DNA of 64,000 nt from VGTK01 sp046327915 (GCA_046327915.1 JAXLXO010000005.1:124001-188000); one strand, 5' to 3'. Positions 33,427 through 42,195 are shown, counted from the stretch's first letter. Notes: generated by a model from the letters alone, not told the origin. A program made the numbers and translations.

Positions 33427-33530
33427 GCGAGGCCCTGATCGATCGGTGAGTGCAAGCCCGGATCCAGGGGGTCCGGCAGCCTCGCGGAGCCCTTGTGACG
33501 GGCCCGCGGCATCGGATAACACCGCCGCCG

Positions 33531-34691
33531 ATGCCGGAGCCTGCCGGGACCGCCCTGATCTACATCCCACCGGGAGCCGATCCGGCGGCGATCTTCGCCG
33601 GACGACCGCTGCTCGAGCGCAGCTGGGCGCTCGCCCGGGCATCGGGCCTCGAGCCGGTGATCGTCGACGCTCCGGCGACGGAAGCGTCGCCCGGCGTCCC
33701 CGGCGCCGCCGTCGGTGCCGCCCTGCCGTCGGCCGACGGCGTCGTCGTCCTCCTGCGTTGCGACGTCGGCTGCGTATCGGGTGCCCTGCGCGACCTGCTC
33801 GACGAGCGGACCGCGGCCTTCGTTCGCGACGACACCGGGCGAATCGCGCTCGTGCGCACGACCGCGGCCGCGCTCGACGGACGCATCCCGCCCGACCTCG
33901 AGTCCGCGTCGGCCGGGCTGCCGGTGGTCGGTCGTCCCGGATGGGTCGGCGGCCGGCGCGTCCTCGCGCTGGAGCTCGCGTCCGCGGCCGGGCGCGACGT
34001 CGCGTCGGCCCGACGCCGCGCCGAGCGCGAGCTGCTCGCGACGCTCGAGAATCCGCGCGACGGCTACTTCGACCGCGTGCTGAACCGGCACCTGTCGCGT
34101 CCGCTGAGCCAGGCCCTGCTGCCGTTCTCCGTCACGCCGAACCAGATCACGATCGCGGCGCTCCTGCTCTCCTTCCTCGCCGCGGGATGCATCGCGCTGC
34201 AGGGCATCGCCGGACCGGTGCTGGGCGCGCTGCTCCTGCAGCTGACGGCGGTGCTCGACTGCGTCGACGGCGAGATCGCGCGCGCCAAGGTCCTCGAGAC
34301 GGACTGGGGCGAGTGGCTCGACATCACGTCCGACACGCTGATCCACGTCGCGACGTTCCTCGGCATCGCGGTCCACGCGTGGCCGGATCTCGGGCACACC
34401 ACCGCGTGGGCGCTGGGCGCGCTCTTCACCGTCGGCGGGCTCGCGTCGTTCGTCGTCGTGACGCGCGCGGAGAAGACCGAGGATCAGTGGAAGGACGGCC
34501 GCGGCTGGCGTCCCCGGCTGCTCGCGCTGCTCCTCGCGACGCTCACCACGCGGGATCTGAGCGTGCTGGTCCTGGTCGCCGCCGCCGCGGATCTGCTGAC
34601 GCCCTTGCTGATCGGTGCGGCGCTCGGCGCGCAGGTCTTCTGGAGCGGCACGCTCGCGCTGCACACCAGCGTCATGCGCCGCCTCGGCTGA
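33531..34691 (+). CDS. CDP-alcohol phosphotransferase with an N-terminal degenerate nucleotidyltransferase-like domain
   Basis: The 386-residue protein has two parts. Residues 1-170 read like a degraded MobA/IspD-type domain (GRPLLERSWALARASGLEPV, VVVLLRCDVGCVSG), without the N-terminal GG/R-rich nucleotide loop. Residues ~185-386 are a CDP-alcohol phosphotransferase: VTPNQITIAALLLSFLAAGC, then the full signature DG-EI-AR-x8-G-x3-D-x3-D (in DGEIARAKVLETDWGEWLDI, then TSD). About five membrane spans follow. The family joins a CDP-activated alcohol to a second alcohol with release of CMP. The layout recalls bifunctional inositol-phosphate cytidylyltransferase/phosphotransferases. It is divergent from hpnJ (285 bases between starts). 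Because the window also encodes CDP-aminoethylphosphonate-type activation, it is a candidate final transferase; that link is inference. Confidence 0.85.
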   Translation: MPEPAGTALIYIPPGADPAAIFAGRPLLERSWALARASGLEPVIVDAPATEASPGVPGAAVGAALPSADGVVVLLRCDVGCVSGALRDLLDERTAAFVRDDTGRIALVRTTAAALDGRIPPDLESASAGLPVVGRPGWVGGRRVLALELASAAGRDVASARRRAERELLATLENPRDGYFDRVLNRHLSRPLSQALLPFSVTPNQITIAALLLSFLAAGCIALQGIAGPVLGALLLQLTAVLDCVDGEIARAKVLETDWGEWLDITSDTLIHVATFLGIAVHAWPDLGHTTAWALGALFTVGGLASFVVVTRAEKTEDQWKDGRGWRPRLLALLLATLTTRDLSVLVLVAAAADLLTPLLIGAALGAQVFWSGTLALHTSVMRRLG

Positions 34692-34753
34692 CGCGAACGC
34701 GAACGCGGTCGCGTCCGGCAGAGGTCGCAGATCGCGCGCGCGGCGCGCGCCGC

Positions 34754-35932
34754 TCACTCGGCGTTGATCGCGTCGATGAGCATGCGCAGCCGGCCGAACT
34801 GCCGCCGCGCGAACGTGAGCACGAGCCGCGGCAGGTGGGCGATCTCGGGCTCGCCGGCTTCCTCGGGAAGCGCGCCCGTCTGCACGATCGAGCCGCTCGC
34901 GAGCACGTCGGAGAACTCCTCGTTCAGCGACGCGAGGCGCACGTCGGAAAGCGGCTCGACGAGCCGGATCACCAGCTCGTCGCGCACGTAGCGCGACGAG
35001 TGGTAGCGCCGGTAGAACGTCGTGATCTCCGCGATCGCCTCCTCGACGTCGTCGGTGACCTTGAAGAGCCGCATGTCCGCGGGCGAGATCAGGCTCTCGT
35101 TCAGCAGGTGGTCGACGACGTAGTCGCGCCACTGCTTCCAGTAGCGTCCGCCCGGCGCGTCGACGAAGACCACCGGCACGATCTTGCTCTTGCCGGTCTG
35201 CAGCAGCGTCAGCGCCTCGAAGCCCTCGTCGTGCGTGCCGAAGCCGCCGGGGAAGAGCGCGATCGCGTCGGCCTCCTTCACGAACATCAGCTTGCGCGTG
35301 AAGAAGTACTTGAAGTTCACCAGCTTCGGATCGCGGTGGATGAACTCGTTCGGCGCCTGCTCGAACGGCAGGCGGATGTTGATGCCGAAGCTGCGCTCGC
35401 GGCCCGAGCCCTCGTTGGCCGCGCGCATGATGCCGCCGCCCGCGCCGGTGATCACCATGTAGCCGTGCTCGTCGGCGATGCGCCGCGCGAACTCGTGAGC
35501 TTGACGATAGGCCGGGTGATCCGACGGCGTGCGCGCGGAGCCGAAGGTCGAGACCTTGCGGATGCCGCGATAGCGCGCGAACACGCGGAACGCGTAGCGC
35601 ATCTCCTTCAGTGCGGCGTTGAGCAGCTTGAGATCGGCGATGCCGACGTCGTCGCGCACGAGCTTGTCGGCGGTGCCCGCGATCTCGGCTGCGAGCTCGG
35701 CGACGAACTCCTCGTGCGACAGCCTTTCGCGGCGCGTCCGCCGCGCGCGACCGGCTCGTGCCGGCAGCGGCGCGGGCTCCGCGTCCATGCCGATCGCGAC
35801 CGAGCCGTCGGCCGCGACCGGCTGCGGCTCGAGCGCCGGGTCTTCGCGCTCGGCGCGCTCGCTCGCGGTCGTCTTCGTCCGGCCGTTACCCGTACCCGTC
35901 CCGCGCGAACGCGGGGTGCGGCGTGCGCTCAA
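34754..35932 (-). CDS. LOG-like Rossmann protein (TIGR00730-type, possible nucleotide 5'-monophosphate phosphoribohydrolase)
   Basis: The core matches the LOG/lysine-decarboxylase-like family: STFGSARTPSDHPAYRQAHE, VITGAGGGIMRAANEGS, and the PGGFGTHDEGFEALTL catalytic/binding motif (PGGxGTxxE). The preceding ~110 residues are charged and low complexity (N-terminal Arg/Thr/Gly/Glu), and ~120 residues follow the core, so the protein is larger than a typical 190-residue LOG. The start is taken as TTG 35932 because it overlaps the upstream stop in the form TTGA and no ATG occurs before 35788; ATG 35788 (344 residues) is the alternative. It is coupled to the amidohydrolase gene. Confidence 0.78.
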   Translation of the reverse strand: MSARRTPRSRGTGTGNGRTKTTASERAEREDPALEPQPVAADGSVAIGMDAEPAPLPARAGRARRTRRERLSHEEFVAELAAEIAGTADKLVRDDVGIADLKLLNAALKEMRYAFRVFARYRGIRKVSTFGSARTPSDHPAYRQAHEFARRIADEHGYMVITGAGGGIMRAANEGSGRERSFGINIRLPFEQAPNEFIHRDPKLVNFKYFFTRKLMFVKEADAIALFPGGFGTHDEGFEALTLLQTGKSKIVPVVFVDAPGGRYWKQWRDYVVDHLLNESLISPADMRLFKVTDDVEEAIAEITTFYRRYHSSRYVRDELVIRLVEPLSDVRLASLNEEFSDVLASGSIVQTGALPEEAGEPEIAHLPRLVLTFARRQFGRLRMLIDAINAE

Positions 35933-37614
35933 GCCGTGCGTCCGCCGCGCAGCAGGCGGCCCGGAAGCGGGGCCGTGTCGGCGAGGGCGTCGCGGCCGTC
36001 CTCGCGGATCACGGTGCCGTTGACGATCACCGTCTGCACGCCGATCGCGTCGCAGACGAGGCGATCGGCACCCGCCGGCAGGTCGTTCACGCGCCGCAGC
36101 GGCGAGCAGCCGACGGTGTCGGGATCGAACACGACCACGTCCGCCGCGGCACCGACGGCGAGACGGCCGCGTCCCGCGAGCCCGAACAGATCCGCGCCGC
36201 GCGACGTCAAGAGCCGTACCGCGCTCTCGAGCGACAGCGCCTTCTTCTCGCGCACCCAGTGGCCGAGAAGGTGCGTCGAGAAGCTCGCGTCGCACAGCTG
36301 GCTCGCGTGCGCGCCGGCGTCGGAGAGTCCGAGCGCGACGGTCGGATCGCGCAGCAGCTCGGCGACGATGTTCTCGTCGGTATTGGTCACCGCCATGCGG
36401 AAGCGCGCCTCGAGGTTCGACGCGAGTGCGAGGTCGAGCATCAGGTCGACCGGATGCACGCCGCGCTGCTCCGCGACCTCCGCGAGGTTGCGCTCGTTCA
36501 GCGCGGGCTCGGACGGCGCCTCGGAGATCGTCGTGTCCTGCCAGCGCGCGGCGAGCACGCCGCCCTGGCCGTGCTCGCGGAACTTCGTGCGGAAGTCGGG
36601 ATCGGCGTAGATGCGCGCCTTGCCCGCGCGGTCCGCGGCCGACACCGGCTGGAAGAACGGCAGGCTCTCGAACGGGAACGGCGCCCGGAACTGGAACTCC
36701 ACCATCAGCGGACGGCACGACACCTGCGGCACGACGTTCACGCCGTCGCGTTGCATCTCGGCGGTCTTCTGCAGCACCCACTTGTGGCCGTCGGGTCCCA
36801 TCATGCCGGCGAGCAGCGCGGTCCACGTCACGGGACGCGAGGTGCGCTTCTGGATCGCCGCCATCTCGTCGAGGAAGAAGCCGCGGCCGATCGTCGCCTG
36901 CATCACGCCGTGACCCGCGTCGCCGAGAGTCGACGCGAGCGTCTCGATCTCCGCGACCGACGCCGCCCGGCTCGGGACGGGACGTCCGCCGTAGCCGACG
37001 TGCGTCGGCGCCTGCGACGTCGCGAAGCCGAGCGCGCCCGCGTCGAGCGCTTCGCGCACGATGGCGCGCATCTTCGCGATCTCGTCGTCGGTCGCCTCGC
37101 GTTCGGTCGATTCCTCGCCCATGACGAAGAGACGCAGCGGCGTGTGTCCGATCAGCGCGCCGACGTTGATCGCGCTGCCGCGGCGCTCGACCGCGTCGAG
37201 GTACTGCGGGAAGGTCTCGAACGGCCAGTCGTCGCCGACGCCGGCGACCAGCGCGTCGAGCGACATGCCCTCGACGTTCTCGAGCGTGCGCAGGATCAGC
37301 TCGCGGTGCGCGGCGCGCGTCGGTGCGATGCCGAAGCCGCAATTTCCCATCACGACCGACGTCACGCCGTGCCACGGCGAGATCGTCAGCAGCCGGTCCC
37401 AGAAGATCTGCGCGTCGTAGTGCGTGTGGATGTCGACGAAGCCCGGCGCGACGACGCGGTCGCGCACCTCGATGGTCCGCTTCGCCGGCGCGTCCACCTT
37501 GCCGAGTGCGGCGATGCGGCCGTCGCGGATGCCGACGTCGCCGTGGCGGGCCGAAGCACCGGTGCCGTCCACCAGGACGCCACCGCGGATCACGAGATCG
37601 AGCTGCTCGGACAT
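35929..37614 (-). CDS. D-aminoacylase-type amidohydrolase
   Basis: The 561-residue protein is an N-acyl-D-amino-acid deacylase/D-aminoacylase-like amidohydrolase. Visible are DLVIRGGVLVDGTGASARHG, the metal site APGFVDIHTHYDAQIFWD, the Cys ligand region MGNCGFGIAPTRA, and the C-terminal GLSDAGAHASQLCDASFSTH with the catalytic Asp, then TSRGADLFGLAGRGRLAVGA. The 'CGFGIAP' and 'DAGAH' motifs are family hallmarks. It is predicted cytoplasmic. The ATG 37614 has GGAGGG upstream. It forms a two-gene operon with the LOG-like gene through a 4-base overlap. The natural substrate is unknown; related enzymes also act on xenobiotic amides and hydantoin-like rings. Confidence 0.9.
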   Translation of the reverse strand: MSEQLDLVIRGGVLVDGTGASARHGDVGIRDGRIAALGKVDAPAKRTIEVRDRVVAPGFVDIHTHYDAQIFWDRLLTISPWHGVTSVVMGNCGFGIAPTRAAHRELILRTLENVEGMSLDALVAGVGDDWPFETFPQYLDAVERRGSAINVGALIGHTPLRLFVMGEESTEREATDDEIAKMRAIVREALDAGALGFATSQAPTHVGYGGRPVPSRAASVAEIETLASTLGDAGHGVMQATIGRGFFLDEMAAIQKRTSRPVTWTALLAGMMGPDGHKWVLQKTAEMQRDGVNVVPQVSCRPLMVEFQFRAPFPFESLPFFQPVSAADRAGKARIYADPDFRTKFREHGQGGVLAARWQDTTISEAPSEPALNERNLAEVAEQRGVHPVDLMLDLALASNLEARFRMAVTNTDENIVAELLRDPTVALGLSDAGAHASQLCDASFSTHLLGHWVREKKALSLESAVRLLTSRGADLFGLAGRGRLAVGAAADVVVFDPDTVGCSPLRRVNDLPAGADRLVCDAIGVQTVIVNGTVIREDGRDALADTAPLPGRLLRGGRTA

Positions 37615-37949
37615 GGTTCCCTCCGTGGTCCGGTCAGGTCTATGCGGGTGCGCGCAGCTTGACAATCCGCTCGCCCGTGACGAATTCGGACTTGAACTCC
37701 GCGCCGGTTTCGGCTTGTGTGGAGTCGTTCAGGGCGGCCAGCTTTCTCGCTCGAGCCGTCGCCGACCGGGCTCTTCGTCGGCGCCTCGAGAGGTCGTTCC
37801 GCGGCGATGCGTCTGCCGGGTGGGGTGCCTGCGTTCCCCCGTCGGCCGGCACGCGCTGCACCTGAAGAGCAGGGCCCGGCAACGAACGACCGTGCAGGTG
37901 GTGGAGCGGTGGAGGACGGGATCGCCAGTCCCGGAGCCCGTCCGCGCCC
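37615..37949. other. gene-free stretch between the amidohydrolase and recQ
   Basis: I see no supported gene and no repeat in this interval. Open frames are antisense-like and Arg/Pro-rich. It must hold the divergent promoters of the amidohydrolase and recQ, but no convincing hexamers were found. Confidence 0.5.
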
Positions 37950-38153
37950 ATGCCTGAACGGCCACCCGTCCCGCGAGGATCGTCCCCGCGCGGACCCCAT
38001 CGAGCCGCGAGGCTCCGCGAGATTCTTGGAACACCCAGGGATGCAGCAACATCCGTCAGCGCGAGCGAACGCCCGTCGGCCCCAGGCCGCCGTCGCGATC
38101 GTGACGCCGCAGGCAGACCAGGAGACCGAAGTGTCCGGTCAGACGACCCGTCC

Positions 38154-40973
38154 GTGAAGACCCCTTCCAGCAAGACCCCGAGCAGCACCCGGAAGACGAA
38201 GGCCGCGAAGCCCGCAGCAGCGGCCGCGCCCGCCGCCAGGCGCGCCCGTCCCGTCGCGGCGAAGAGCGCCAAGGCCGAGCCTGCCGCCAAGGCCGAGCCG
38301 AAGGCCCGCGCGAAGGCGCCTGCGAAGCCGCGCGCGAAGGCCGCGACCGAGGCGGTCGAGAAGCCGGCGAAGGCGCCGCGGGCCGCAAAGGCGGAGAAGC
38401 CCGCGAAGCAGGTCCGCAAGGCGGCGAAGCCCGAGGCGCCCGCAAAGGCCGCGACTGTCGCGAAGACCGCGAAGGCGGACAAGGCCGACAAGAAGCCGGC
38501 ATCGCGCCGCCGTCGAGCCGAGACGACCGACGTTGCGGCGGACGCGCCGACGACGCAGGGCGCGCTCGCCTTCGAGCCGGCACCGCCCGCGCCCGTGACG
38601 CCCGCCGCTGCGGTCGAGCCGCCGGCGCCGGAGCCGGCCCGCGCAAAGAAGCCCGAGTCCGCGCCGGTCGAGCCTCCCGTCGAGGTCGCCGCCGCGGCCA
38701 CGACGGCACCACTCGTGAACGGTGCCGCGCCCGACGATCACCTCGGCTTCGGCCACGACCTCGACGAGCACGACTGGGAGGAGGGTACGACCGCCGAGAT
38801 CTCCGTCGACGACGTGCTCGCCGCCGACGAAGGCGACCACGAGGACGACGACGAGGACGACGAGGACGAAGACGACGACGGCGAGGGAGCCGACGACGAG
38901 GACGAGGACGAATCGGACGACGACGAGGACGACGAAGACGACGAAGACGACGGCGAGGACCTCGACGCCGGTCACGCCGCCGCGTCTGCGTCCGCCGCGA
39001 GAGACCACGACGAGGACGACGACGAAGAAGACGACGACCAGGACGACGACGAGGAGGAGCACGACGACACGCCGCTCGGCGAGACCGTCACGACGGAGGC
39101 CGGCGGCGGGCTCGATCCCGCGGTCGCTGCGGCCGCGCGCCGCCTCGGCATCCAGCGCCTCTATCCCGAGCAGGCGCGCACGATCCGCGAGGTCATCTCC
39201 GGACGCGACGTCCTGATCGTCATGCCGACCGGCTTCGGCAAGAGCGCCTGCTACCAGGTGCCGTCGATGCTGCTGCCGAGCCCGGTGGTGCTGATCTCGC
39301 CACTGCTCGCGCTGCTCAAGGACCAGCACGAGAAGCTCATCAAGTACAACATCCCGTGCGTGCGCATCGACGGCACGGTGCGCGGCCGGGCGCGCGCGGA
39401 AGCGATGGCGCGCATCGCGAAGGGCGGCTCGCTCCTCGTCATGACGACGCCCGAGACGCTCGGCTCCGAGGAGATGCACCACGTCCTCACGAAGTCGGGG
39501 ATCTCGCTCGCCGCGATCGACGAGGCGCACTGCATCTCGGAGTGGGGCTTCGACTTCCGTCCCGCGTACCTCCGCCTCGGCGAGACGCTGCGGAAGCTCG
39601 GCCGTCCGCCGCTGCTCGCGCTGACCGCGACCGCGACCGAGAAGGTCCGCACCGACATCGTGCGCTTCCTCGGCATGCGCACGCCGACCATCGTCGCGAG
39701 CTCGCCGCACCGCTCGAACCTCGCCTTCGAGGTGCTCGAGTGCCGCGAGGCGGCGCGTCTGCGCGCGCTCGCGCGCCTCGCGCAGCGCCTTCGCCGCCCG
39801 GGCATCATCTACTGCTCGACCACGCGCGACGTCGACACCGTCTACACCATCCTGATGAAGCTCGGCATCCCGTCGCACCGCTACCACGGCAAGATGGCGG
39901 CGGGAGACCGCGTCAAGCAACAGGAGATGTACATGAAGCCGGGGCGCCGCACCGTCATGGTGGCGACGAGCGCCTTCGGCCTCGGCATCGACAAGCCCGA
40001 CATCCGCTACGTCGTGCACCAGCAGTCGCCGGCTTCGCTCGAGCAGTACGTGCAGGAGGCGGGCCGCGCCGGACGCGACGGCGCCAAGGCCAACTGCATC
40101 CTGCTGCACGACTCGAGCGACCGCACGGTGCACGAGGCGCTGCTGTCGCGCAGCCGGCTCCGTCCCGATCAGCTGTACAAGCTGGGCAGCGCGCTCGCCG
40201 CGTGGGCGGCGGAGGGCCGCACGCCGACCATCGACGCGCTCGCGCTGTCGGCCGACCTCGGCGAGCGTCCGACCAATGCGCTCCTCGCGACCCTCGAGGA
40301 GGCGGGCCTCGTCAAGATCTCCGAGGACTTCCTGGTGCGTGCGACCTGCCCGCCGTCCGAAGTCGAGGAGAAAGTTCGCAGTCTCGCGGGCCAGTTCGCG
40401 AACATGCGGACGCAGGACTCCCGTCGCCTCGACGCGGTGGCCGACTACTCGCAGGACAACGGATGCCGCGCGGTCTACCTGCGCAGCTACTTCGGCGAGG
40501 ACGGCGGCGGCGCGTGCGGGTTGTGCGACGTGTGCCGCGGACGTCCCGATCGGCCGTCGACCTTCTGGTCGCCGGTCGCGGCGCCGAAGCGCATGAACAA
40601 GAAGCGGCGTCGCGGCCGCAGCGGCCAGCAGCCGCAGCACCAGCAGCGGCCGCAGCAGGGCGGCGGACGCCGTCGCCGCGGTCGCAGACGGCGCGGCGGC
40701 GGGCAGCAGAACCCGCAGCAGATGAACATGCGGCAGGGCGGGCCGAACCAGAACCAGCAGCACCAGCACCCGCGTCCGCAGCAGCACGGCCAGCCCCAGC
40801 AGCACGGCGGTGGCGGACCGCAGCAGGGCGGCAACCCGCAGCAGAGCCAGATGGGCGGCGGCGGGCCGAACGACGGTCAGCGTCGTCGTCGGCGCCGCCG
40901 GCGCGGACGTCGCGGACGTCGCGGACGTCCGAACCAGGGTACGCCGGCGCCGACGACGTCGGGCGACAGCTGA
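38154..40973 (+). CDS. recQ: RecQ-family DNA helicase with basic N-terminal, acidic central and Gln/Arg-rich C-terminal tails
   Basis: The helicase core spans residues ~320-800 of 939: the Q-motif YPEQARTIR, Walker A MPTGFGKSACYQVPSML near residue 357, DEAHCISEWGFDFRP near 456, LTATATEKVRTDIV, motif V/VI SAFGLGIDKPDIRYVVH and QEAGRAGRDG. The RecQ zinc site is CRAVYLRSYFG followed by CGLCDVC near 770. Ahead of the core come a histone-H1-like Ala/Pro/Lys-rich segment (residues 1-~125), a linker, and a ~80-residue almost pure Asp/Glu tract (about 225-305). After it lies a ~125-residue Gln/Arg/Gly-rich tail. No HRDC domain is visible. The start is uncertain: GTG 38154 is chosen because the Lys/Ala text begins there, but ATG 37950 in the same frame would add 68 Arg-rich residues. 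Confidence 0.85.
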   Translation: MKTPSSKTPSSTRKTKAAKPAAAAAPAARRARPVAAKSAKAEPAAKAEPKARAKAPAKPRAKAATEAVEKPAKAPRAAKAEKPAKQVRKAAKPEAPAKAATVAKTAKADKADKKPASRRRRAETTDVAADAPTTQGALAFEPAPPAPVTPAAAVEPPAPEPARAKKPESAPVEPPVEVAAAATTAPLVNGAAPDDHLGFGHDLDEHDWEEGTTAEISVDDVLAADEGDHEDDDEDDEDEDDDGEGADDEDEDESDDDEDDEDDEDDGEDLDAGHAAASASAARDHDEDDDEEDDDQDDDEEEHDDTPLGETVTTEAGGGLDPAVAAAARRLGIQRLYPEQARTIREVISGRDVLIVMPTGFGKSACYQVPSMLLPSPVVLISPLLALLKDQHEKLIKYNIPCVRIDGTVRGRARAEAMARIAKGGSLLVMTTPETLGSEEMHHVLTKSGISLAAIDEAHCISEWGFDFRPAYLRLGETLRKLGRPPLLALTATATEKVRTDIVRFLGMRTPTIVASSPHRSNLAFEVLECREAARLRALARLAQRLRRPGIIYCSTTRDVDTVYTILMKLGIPSHRYHGKMAAGDRVKQQEMYMKPGRRTVMVATSAFGLGIDKPDIRYVVHQQSPASLEQYVQEAGRAGRDGAKANCILLHDSSDRTVHEALLSRSRLRPDQLYKLGSALAAWAAEGRTPTIDALALSADLGERPTNALLATLEEAGLVKISEDFLVRATCPPSEVEEKVRSLAGQFANMRTQDSRRLDAVADYSQDNGCRAVYLRSYFGEDGGGACGLCDVCRGRPDRPSTFWSPVAAPKRMNKKRRRGRSGQQPQHQQRPQQGGGRRRRGRRRRGGGQQNPQQMNMRQGGPNQNQQHQHPRPQQHGQPQQHGGGGPQQGGNPQQSQMGGGGPNDGQRRRRRRRRGRRGRRGRPNQGTPAPTTSGDS

Positions 40974-40980
40974 GCGAGCA

Positions 40981-41012
40981 GCCCGCGCTGGCAAACCCCT
41001 GCCGGCGCGGGC
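40981..41012 (+). terminator. GC-rich hairpin after recQ
   Basis: GCCCGCGCTGGCA (40981-40993) pairs with TGCCGGCGCGGGC (41000-41012) as a 13-bp stem with one G-U wobble and a 6-base loop. It begins 8 bases after the recQ stop. No T-run follows, and the next gene starts at 41024, so it may be an intrinsic or Rho-assisted terminator or attenuator. Confidence 0.5.
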
Positions 41013-41023
41013 ACACTCGCGCG

Positions 41024-41365
41024 ATGCGCAACCTCGTCACGGTGAGCGCGGCGCTCGCGCTCGCTGCCGTACTGACGCTCGCCCTGCCGGCGCACGCCCG
41101 CATCGGCGGCGGGCTCCGCTGCGGCAACCGTCTGGTGAACGTCGGCGACCGCATCGACGAGGTGTTCCGGCTGTGCGGCGAGCCGACGTTCCGCACGTTC
41201 TCGATCGAGTCGGTATCGGTGGAGACGTCGCCGGGCGTCTTCGTGACCCGCCAGGTGCAGGTCGAGACCTGGACGCTCAACCGCGGCTCGCGCGAGTTCA
41301 TCCGCTACTTGACGTTCCGCGACGGGCGCCTCGTGAACGTCGACGAAGGCGGCTACGGCTACTGA
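41024..41365 (+). CDS. small secreted DUF2845-like protein
   Basis: The 113-residue protein has a signal peptide (MRNLVTVSAALALAAVLTLA, cut after AHA) and a short mature domain with GGGLRCGNRLVNVGDRIDEV, FRLCGEPTFRTF and WTLNRGSREFIRYLTFRDG. The RCG...LV..GD...EV...CG.P pattern and the later Y/W-x-YNxGPxxF-like strand match DUF2845, whose function is unknown. It is predicted periplasmic, with a possible disulfide between the two Cys. Start ATG 41024 places the signal peptide correctly. It follows the recQ hairpin and may be transcribed separately. Confidence 0.8.
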   Translation: MRNLVTVSAALALAAVLTLALPAHARIGGGLRCGNRLVNVGDRIDEVFRLCGEPTFRTFSIESVSVETSPGVFVTRQVQVETWTLNRGSREFIRYLTFRDGRLVNVDEGGYGY

Positions 41366-41379
41366 CCGGGAGCGGTCGG

Positions 41380-42195
41380 CTACTTGCCCTCGAAGCGCGG
41401 CGGACGCTTGTCGCGTCCCGAGGCGAAGCCCTCGATCAGGTCCTCCGACACGAAGCCGACCGCCGCGTTCATCGCCTCGAAGCGGAGCGCGTCGTCGAGG
41501 CCGCGATCCGCGAACATGTCGATGGTGCGCTTGATCGCCTGCACCGCGATCGGCGCGTTGGCGGCGATCTCGTCGGCGATCCTGCGCGCCTCCGCGAACA
41601 GCTGATCGGCGGGGAAGACGTCCTGCAGGAGGCCGATCTGCGCGGCCTTCGCGGCGTCGATGCGGCGTCCGGTGAACGTGAGCCACTTCGCCCACGCAGG
41701 TCCGACCTCGGCCGCGAGGCGCATGTCGAGGCCGCAGTCGATGGGCACGCCGATGCGCGCCTCGGGGCAGCCGAACTGCGTGCCTTCGGCTGCGATGCGC
41801 ACGTCGCCGAGCATCGCGACCTCGAGCCCCGCGCCGAGGCAGTAGCCGTGCATCGCGACGATGATCGGCTGCGGCGTCTCCTCGATCGCGCGCGTGCGGC
41901 GGTGCGAGCCCCTGTATCGCTGGTAGTAGTTGAGGACCTTCTCCGCGGGCGAGCGTCCGACGATGCGCCCGCCGACGTCGGGCTTGAGGTCGACGCCGGC
42001 GCAGAACGCGCGCCCCGCGCCGCGCAGGATCACCGCGCGGACGTCGGGATTGCCGGCGACCGCCTCCATGTGGCGGTGCAGCTGCTGGCCCATCTCCCAG
42101 TTCCACGCGTTCAGCCGGTCGGGCCGGTTGAACGTGACGGTCGCGACGTGACCGTCGATCTCGAGCAGGACGGCGTCGGCGCTCTCCTCGGACAT
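41380..42195 (-). CDS. enoyl-CoA hydratase/isomerase (crotonase family)
   Basis: The 271-residue protein is a complete crotonase-fold enzyme. It shows VATVTFNRPDRLNAWNWEM, the oxyanion-hole segment RGAGRAFCAGVDLKPD, and AMHGYCLGAGLEVAMLGDVR, in which the Glu corresponds to one catalytic acid of enoyl-CoA hydratase. FGCPEARIGVPIDCG supplies the second Glu position, so hydration is plausible. The C-terminal CoA-binding helix reads GRDKRPPRFEGK. GGAGG lies eight bases before ATG 42195, which decides the start against the upstream GTG at 42204. It would act in acyl-CoA degradation with the dehydrogenases of this window. Confidence 0.9.
   Translation of the reverse strand: MSEESADAVLLEIDGHVATVTFNRPDRLNAWNWEMGQQLHRHMEAVAGNPDVRAVILRGAGRAFCAGVDLKPDVGGRIVGRSPAEKVLNYYQRYRGSHRRTRAIEETPQPIIVAMHGYCLGAGLEVAMLGDVRIAAEGTQFGCPEARIGVPIDCGLDMRLAAEVGPAWAKWLTFTGRRIDAAKAAQIGLLQDVFPADQLFAEARRIADEIAANAPIAVQAIKRTIDMFADRGLDDALRFEAMNAAVGFVSEDLIEGFASGRDKRPPRFEGK

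Noticed and set aside
38139..40994. 951-residue minus-strand frame opposite recQ
   Set aside because: Long open antisense frames are common in GC-rich genes. The text is Arg/Leu/Val repeats mirroring the recQ codons and has no domain.
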